From NCBI GenBank assembly GCA_045655705.1, contig JAZOPU010000099.1:1-33685 (forward strand): a DNA stretch of 33,685 nt, in the 5' to 3' direction. The first letter of the stretch is position 1. Each line of letters opens with the position of its first letter. Position numbers and translations under genes: made by a program. Positions 29,800-33,685 of this stretch are shown here, piece by piece. This DNA is from Scatosoma sp045655705. Its GTDB lineage: Bacteria; Bacillota; Clostridia; Christensenellales; Borkfalkiaceae. The notes beneath the pieces were generated by a model. The model was not told the origin of the DNA. It did not search any database and saw only the letters and a program-made list of their open reading frames with translations.

Positions 29800-31200
29800 A
29801 TGTATCCGTCAAATCAATCCTTTTTCGTGTTCGGGCTTTCTCTCTCGGGTAAGTCCGCTACGGAATTTCTACTTAAAAAAGGTGCACGCGTGTATATCTA
29901 CGACGAAAGCGCGGGCGAGCGCGTGGAGAAAACGGTGCAAGAGCTTGTAAACGCGGGCGCAAAGCGGGTAACGCAAGAAACGCTGGGAAGCGCAAGCTCG
30001 GTGTGCGACGTTTTGGTGTTAAGCCCGGGGATACCCATTGATCATCCGCTTGCAGTAGCCTTTAAAAGAAGCGGAAAAGCGGTCGTTGGGGAAACGGAGC
30101 TTGCTGCGCGGTATTTGCAATGCGCGGTAGTGGCGGTCACGGGCACGAACGGGAAAACGACCACCGTGTCTATGATCGAAAGTGTGCTCAAAAAGGGCGG
30201 TTTAAAAGCCCAAGCTTGCGGGAATATCGGTACGCCGATGATTGAATTTCTATCGTTACCGCAAGAAGCGGTAGCCGTTGCGGAAATTTCCAGCTTTCAA
30301 ATGGAAACGCTTTCGTCTCTTTGTCCGCATATCTCCGTGGTACTCAACGTAACCGAAGACCACTTAAATCGGCACTATACGATGGAAAACTACGTGTTTT
30401 TGAAGTCAAAACTGCTTAAAAATGCCACGGAAGCGGAATATGCCGTGTTGAACTTCGACGATCCGATCGTGCGCGGTTTTGCGGAGAAAACCAAAGCAAA
30501 CGTCGTGTGGTTTTCCGTGCAAGAACGCGTGCAAGGCGCGTATTACGAAAACGGGGATTTGTATTTTAACGGTGAAAAAATACTGCCTGCAAACGAACTT
30601 TTAGCGGAGGGCGTACATAATATCCAAAACGCTTTGGCGAGTATTGCCGTTGGGAAGCTGATGGGGGTAAAAACGCAAGATATTGCCTTGGCGCTTGTTG
30701 AGTTTAAGGGGATAAAACACAGAATAGAAATCGTGGGCGAAGTGAACGGCGTGGTGTTCGTAGACGATTCCAAGGGCACGAACGTAGACGCGACGCTTAA
30801 AGCCGTTGCGGCGATGAAACGGGAAACGGTTTTATTGCTTGGCGGGAAAAATAAAGGTTACGATTATCAAAAAATGTTTGCGGTTTTGAAAAACAGCAAG
30901 GTTACGCACGCCGTATTGTACGGCGAAAATCGCTATGCTTTGCTTAAAAGCGCGCGCGAACAGGGCTTTGAAAGCTTCACGCTTTGCGACCGCTTCGCCT
31001 TTGCCGTGCAGGTGGCGAGCTTGCTCGCAAAACGGGGACAGGTGGTGTTGTTAAGTCCCGCAAGTGCAAGCTTTGACGAGTTTGCAAGTTATGAAGAAAG
31101 AGGTGATAAGTTTGTCGAAATCGTCCGCTCGCTTTCAACAAATGCAGAGTATCTTGACGGTAGCCAAGACGAGGAAGAATGCGAAGAAGAAACCGAATAA
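29800..31200 (+). CDS. murD: UDP-MurNAc-L-alanine:D-glutamate ligase
   Basis: 466 aa. FVFGLSLSGKSATEFLLKKG is the N-terminal UDP-binding Rossmann part; the P-loop is VTGTNGKTTT (about 112-121); EISSFQME, VLNVTEDHLNRH and VFVDDSKGTNVDAT follow. It adds D-Glu, made by MurI of this window. GAGGTGG upstream. The C-terminus carries an extra acidic tail (DEEECEEETE) encoded by the same DNA as the basic N-terminus of FtsW in another frame. Confidence 0.96.
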   Translation: MYPSNQSFFVFGLSLSGKSATEFLLKKGARVYIYDESAGERVEKTVQELVNAGAKRVTQETLGSASSVCDVLVLSPGIPIDHPLAVAFKRSGKAVVGETELAARYLQCAVVAVTGTNGKTTTVSMIESVLKKGGLKAQACGNIGTPMIEFLSLPQEAVAVAEISSFQMETLSSLCPHISVVLNVTEDHLNRHYTMENYVFLKSKLLKNATEAEYAVLNFDDPIVRGFAEKTKANVVWFSVQERVQGAYYENGDLYFNGEKILPANELLAEGVHNIQNALASIAVGKLMGVKTQDIALALVEFKGIKHRIEIVGEVNGVVFVDDSKGTNVDATLKAVAAMKRETVLLLGGKNKGYDYQKMFAVLKNSKVTHAVLYGENRYALLKSAREQGFESFTLCDRFAFAVQVASLLAKRGQVVLLSPASASFDEFASYEERGDKFVEIVRSLSTNAEYLDGSQDEEECEEETE

Positions 31201-32311
31201 GGCGCGCGGGGATATCTCCATATTTATCGTTACGCTGATGTTAGCCGGTTTTGGCGTGCTTGCCGTGTATTCGGCAAGTAACTACGTGGCGCAAACGCAG
31301 TACGGGGATAAATGGTATTTCGTTAAAAAACAGGCGATAGGGTTTGTTCTTGGCGCTGTGTTGATGTTTGTGTGCGGAAGGTTTGATTGTAAAAAATTGC
31401 AAGGCAAAAAAGTACGCTACGTAGCGCTCGTCGTGCCCATTGTTTTGCTCGCACTCGTGTTTGTGCCGGGGATAGGCAAAAGCAACTATGGCGCAACCCG
31501 TTGGATAGGCATCGGCGGGTTTACCTTGCAACCGTCCGAGCTTGCCAAATACGGGTTCGTCGTGTTTGCGTCGGCGTATATGTCGGAAAATATGGGCAAA
31601 ATGCGCACGCTCAAAGGCGTGTTGCCCGTGCTTGTATCGGGTGGGGCAATTTGCGTTTTGATTATTTTAGAGCCGAATATGTCCGTTACAATGTGCGTGG
31701 CGTTATTGATGCTTGCAATGCTTTTTCTCGGCGGTATGAAGATAAAACATTTTTTGTTTATTTTTATTCCCGTACTGCTCGTCGTGCCTGTGCTCATCAT
31801 TGCCGAACCGTACCGTCTTTCTAGGCTTTCGGCGTTTTTAGATCCTTGGGAAAACCCGAAGGGCGAAGGGTATCAGCTCATACAGTCCTTATACGCGTTA
31901 GGGAACGGCGGTTGGTTTGGGACGGGGCTTTTTCAATCGCGCCAAAAATACCGTTTCTTGCCGTTTGCGGAAAGTGATTTTATCTTGTCGGTGATAGGAG
32001 AAGAGCTTGGGTTTGTCGGTATATTTATACTTTTTTCCGTGAGTGCGTTTCTCATTTTTCGCGGTGTGAAAACGGCGCGGGGTGCAAAAGATTTCTTTTC
32101 CTTTTTGCTCGCGTGTGGAATTACGCTTATCTATGCGATACAAACGGTTTTAAACGCGCTCGTCGTTAGCGGAAGTATACCGCCTACGGGCTTGCCCTTA
32201 CCGCTCGTGAGCGCGGGAAATACTTCGCTTATTATCACCATGGGGTCTATGGGGGTATTATACTCTATCTCCGCACAAAACAAGGAAAGAAATACATACA
32301 ATAAAGCATAA
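31112..32311 (+). CDS. ftsW: Septal peptidoglycan glycosyltransferase FtsW (SEDS)
   Basis: 399 aa from TTG 31112, chosen because AGAGGTGAT (31098-31106), nearly complementary to the 16S rRNA end, precedes it by 5 nt. The open frame reaches back to GTG 31064 but without such a site. About ten membrane segments. SEDS motifs include NYGATRWIGIGGFTLQPSELAK, PWENPKGEGYQLIQSL, FGTGLFQSRQKYRFLP-type ending FAESDFILSVIGEELGF, and SGSIPPTGLPLPLVSAGNTSL (each in conserved order). It polymerises lipid II together with a class B PBP, normally the FtsI/SpoVD partner that is split upstream; SpoVE is an alternative name in sporulation contexts. It overlaps murD by 89 nt. Confidence 0.93.
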   Translation: MSKSSARFQQMQSILTVAKTRKNAKKKPNKARGDISIFIVTLMLAGFGVLAVYSASNYVAQTQYGDKWYFVKKQAIGFVLGAVLMFVCGRFDCKKLQGKKVRYVALVVPIVLLALVFVPGIGKSNYGATRWIGIGGFTLQPSELAKYGFVVFASAYMSENMGKMRTLKGVLPVLVSGGAICVLIILEPNMSVTMCVALLMLAMLFLGGMKIKHFLFIFIPVLLVVPVLIIAEPYRLSRLSAFLDPWENPKGEGYQLIQSLYALGNGGWFGTGLFQSRQKYRFLPFAESDFILSVIGEELGFVGIFILFSVSAFLIFRGVKTARGAKDFFSFLLACGITLIYAIQTVLNALVVSGSIPPTGLPLPLVSAGNTSLIITMGSMGVLYSISAQNKERNTYNKA

Positions 32312-32324
32312 GGAGCTTTATCGT

Positions 32325-33581
32325 ATGGATAAATATATTATAGACGGTGGGGAAAAACTGTTTGGAAAGGTAGAGCTGCAAAGTGCGAAAAATACCGTTT
32401 TACCGCTTTTGGCTGCTTCCGTTCTAACCGATGAACCCGTTAAAATACGTGGTGTGCCCACGATTAGTGACGTGGAAAATATGCTCAGGATACTTACGGA
32501 ACTTGGCTGTAAGATTAAGCGGCAAAAAGATTGCGCGATAATTGATAGCGTGAACGCAGCTTCCCACGAAATACCGGCAAGGCTTACAAAGGAGCTGCGT
32601 TCTTCCGTTTTTATGCTCGGGTCGGTGTTGACGCGTTTTCGCCGTGCGAAAATATCCTATCCCGGCGGTTGCGATATCGGCTTGCGCCCGATTGATTTAC
32701 ATCTTTCCGGGTTAAAACGGCTGGGGGTGGAGATCGCCGAAGAAGGCGGTTATATAGACTGTGTTGCCGATAGGCTCGTCGGTGCGGAAATACTTTTGGA
32801 TTTTCCAAGCGTAGGTGCAACGGAAAATATTATTCTTGCCGCGGTAAAAGCCGAAGGCACGACGGTGATACGCAACGCCGCTAAAGAACCGGAGATTGTC
32901 GATTTACAAAACTTTCTCAACGCCATGGGGGCAAGCGTACGCGGGGCGGGCGGCGGAACGGTCGTCGTGCACGGGGTTAAACGCTTGCACGGCGTGGAAT
33001 ATACGCCCATAGGCGACAGAATAGAAGCAGGTACGTATTTGATTGCGGCGGGGTGTTGCGGCGGGGAAATCGAAGTGTGCGGACTTTCCGCGGAAAATAT
33101 TGCGGCGCTTTTGCATAAATTGCGTGAAAACGGTTGCAAAATACATACAAAAAATGATAAAATAATTTTAAGCAGCGACGGGCGGTTAAAAGCGGTCAGC
33201 TTGGTAGAAACGATGCCCTTTCCAGGTTTTCCTACCGATATGCAGGCGCAGTACGCCGCGCTTTGTTGTACGGCGAAAGGTTCTACCTTGGTCGTGGAAA
33301 ATCTATTTGAAACGCGGTATAGGTACGCAGCGGAGTTAAAACGGATGGGAGCGGACATCACGGTGCGCGGTCGGTCGGCTTTGATACGCGGCGTAGAGAA
33401 ATTGCACGGTGCAAGTGTTACGGCAAGCGACCTTCGCGGTGGCGCGGCGCTCGTGCTTGCGGCATTAAAAGCGGACGGGCAAAGCTCGGTTGTTGACCTT
33501 TCACATATCGACCGCGGTTATGCGGATTTTGAAAATAAATTGCGCTCGTTGGGGGCGCGTATCAAACGAGTTCGCGTTTGA
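32325..33581 (+). CDS. murA: UDP-GlcNAc 1-carboxyvinyltransferase
   Basis: 418 aa, full length. The catalytic Cys116 is in PGGCDIGLRPIDLHL, the conserved SAKNTVLPLLAAS lies at 20-32, and FPTDMQAQYAAL and RGGAALVLAAL complete the enolpyruvyltransferase pattern. It makes the first committed precursor of peptidoglycan from UDP-GlcNAc and phosphoenolpyruvate. The native Cys predicts fosfomycin sensitivity. AAGGAG 9 nt upstream, 13 bp after ftsW. Confidence 0.97.
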   Translation: MDKYIIDGGEKLFGKVELQSAKNTVLPLLAASVLTDEPVKIRGVPTISDVENMLRILTELGCKIKRQKDCAIIDSVNAASHEIPARLTKELRSSVFMLGSVLTRFRRAKISYPGGCDIGLRPIDLHLSGLKRLGVEIAEEGGYIDCVADRLVGAEILLDFPSVGATENIILAAVKAEGTTVIRNAAKEPEIVDLQNFLNAMGASVRGAGGGTVVVHGVKRLHGVEYTPIGDRIEAGTYLIAAGCCGGEIEVCGLSAENIAALLHKLRENGCKIHTKNDKIILSSDGRLKAVSLVETMPFPGFPTDMQAQYAALCCTAKGSTLVVENLFETRYRYAAELKRMGADITVRGRSALIRGVEKLHGASVTASDLRGGAALVLAALKADGQSSVVDLSHIDRGYADFENKLRSLGARIKRVRV

Positions 33582-33602
33582 CAACGCGAAAGGGGATGAA
33601 AA

Positions 33603-33685
33603 ATGCGTAAAAAGTTTTGGACAATTCTATTGACGGCGTTCGTGTTCCTATCGGGCTCGGTGTTAGGGATTTCTACCGTTTATCG
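33603..33685 (+). CDS. Membrane-anchored protein, N-terminus only (FtsQ position)
   Basis: The 27 visible codons read MRKKFWTILLTAFVFLSGSVLG then ISTVY: a short basic start and one hydrophobic segment, either membrane anchor or signal sequence. AAGGGGATG precedes the ATG. In many Firmicutes ftsQ/divIB follows murA in the dcw cluster, which fits, but the sequence seen is too short to decide. Confidence 0.5.
   Translation, partial: MRKKFWTILLTAFVFLSGSVLGISTVY

Noticed and set aside
1..33685. tRNA or rRNA genes
   Set aside because: No cloverleaf-like segments with GGTTCGAATCC-type T-loops and CCA ends, and no rRNA signatures were seen when reading both strands.

Overview
The window looks like a chromosomal segment of a low- to mid-GC, endospore-lineage Firmicute (Clostridia-like). 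The reasons are a spo0A homologue, a mraZ-rsmH-ftsL-PBP-murE-mraY-murD-ftsW-murA division and cell-wall (dcw) cluster, a meso-DAP-type MurE motif (DNPR), strong AGGAGG-type ribosome binding sites and sigma-A promoters (TTGACA/TATAAT). I cannot name the species.

Layout. 1-144: the 3' end of an ABC-F ATPase. 370-1134: a Spo0A with an intact DNA-binding half, but whose receiver has lost the phospho-acceptor Asp (Gly56 instead). 1180-3121 (minus): groES-groEL. 3343-8946 (plus): a tightly packed run of dCMP deaminase, cyclophilin, adenylosuccinate lyase and then a four-gene cassette (HPr-kinase-like ATPase, PqqD-like protein, S24/S26-type peptidase, ABC exporter). The cassette resembles peptide-modification/export machinery, but no precursor gene is visible. 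8959-10981: a small PH-like membrane protein and a MATE exporter, divergent and both apparently leaderless. 11133-16207 (minus): an XRE-cupin regulator followed by potA-potB-potC-potD for polyamine uptake. Then rpsT (minus) and murI (plus).

17716-33685 is the dcw cluster, led by a promoter carrying MraZ-box-like repeats. Its class B penicillin-binding protein gene (FtsI/SpoVD type) is cut in two by a 5,768-bp integrated element (about 21362-27129). The break is inside the codon for the Gly of the KTG catalytic motif. Joining base 21361 to base 27130 restores one uninterrupted reading frame (GGKTGTAQ...) of about 594 codons. The element encodes an unknown 212-residue protein, a 57-residue protein, two translationally coupled large serine recombinases and a HipA-like kinase without a partner antitoxin. 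Its ends share a dinucleotide-centred GG core (AGG in common), flanked at exactly 17 nt on each side by 11-bp inverted arms, as expected of a serine-integrase attP.

How it may work together: MraZ, RsmH, FtsL, the PBP, MurE, MraY, MurD, FtsW and MurA build and divide the wall, and the element sits as a reversible plug in the transpeptidase gene. As assembled, the cell would make a transpeptidase lacking the C-terminal 66 residues unless the element excises. This recalls the excisable intervening elements of sporulation genes in Bacillus and Clostridioides (for example in sigK), but at a wall-synthesis locus. Together with the pseudo-receiver Spo0A, it suggests unusual control of division or sporulation. 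That link is inference; the insertion geometry and the missing Asp are directly visible.
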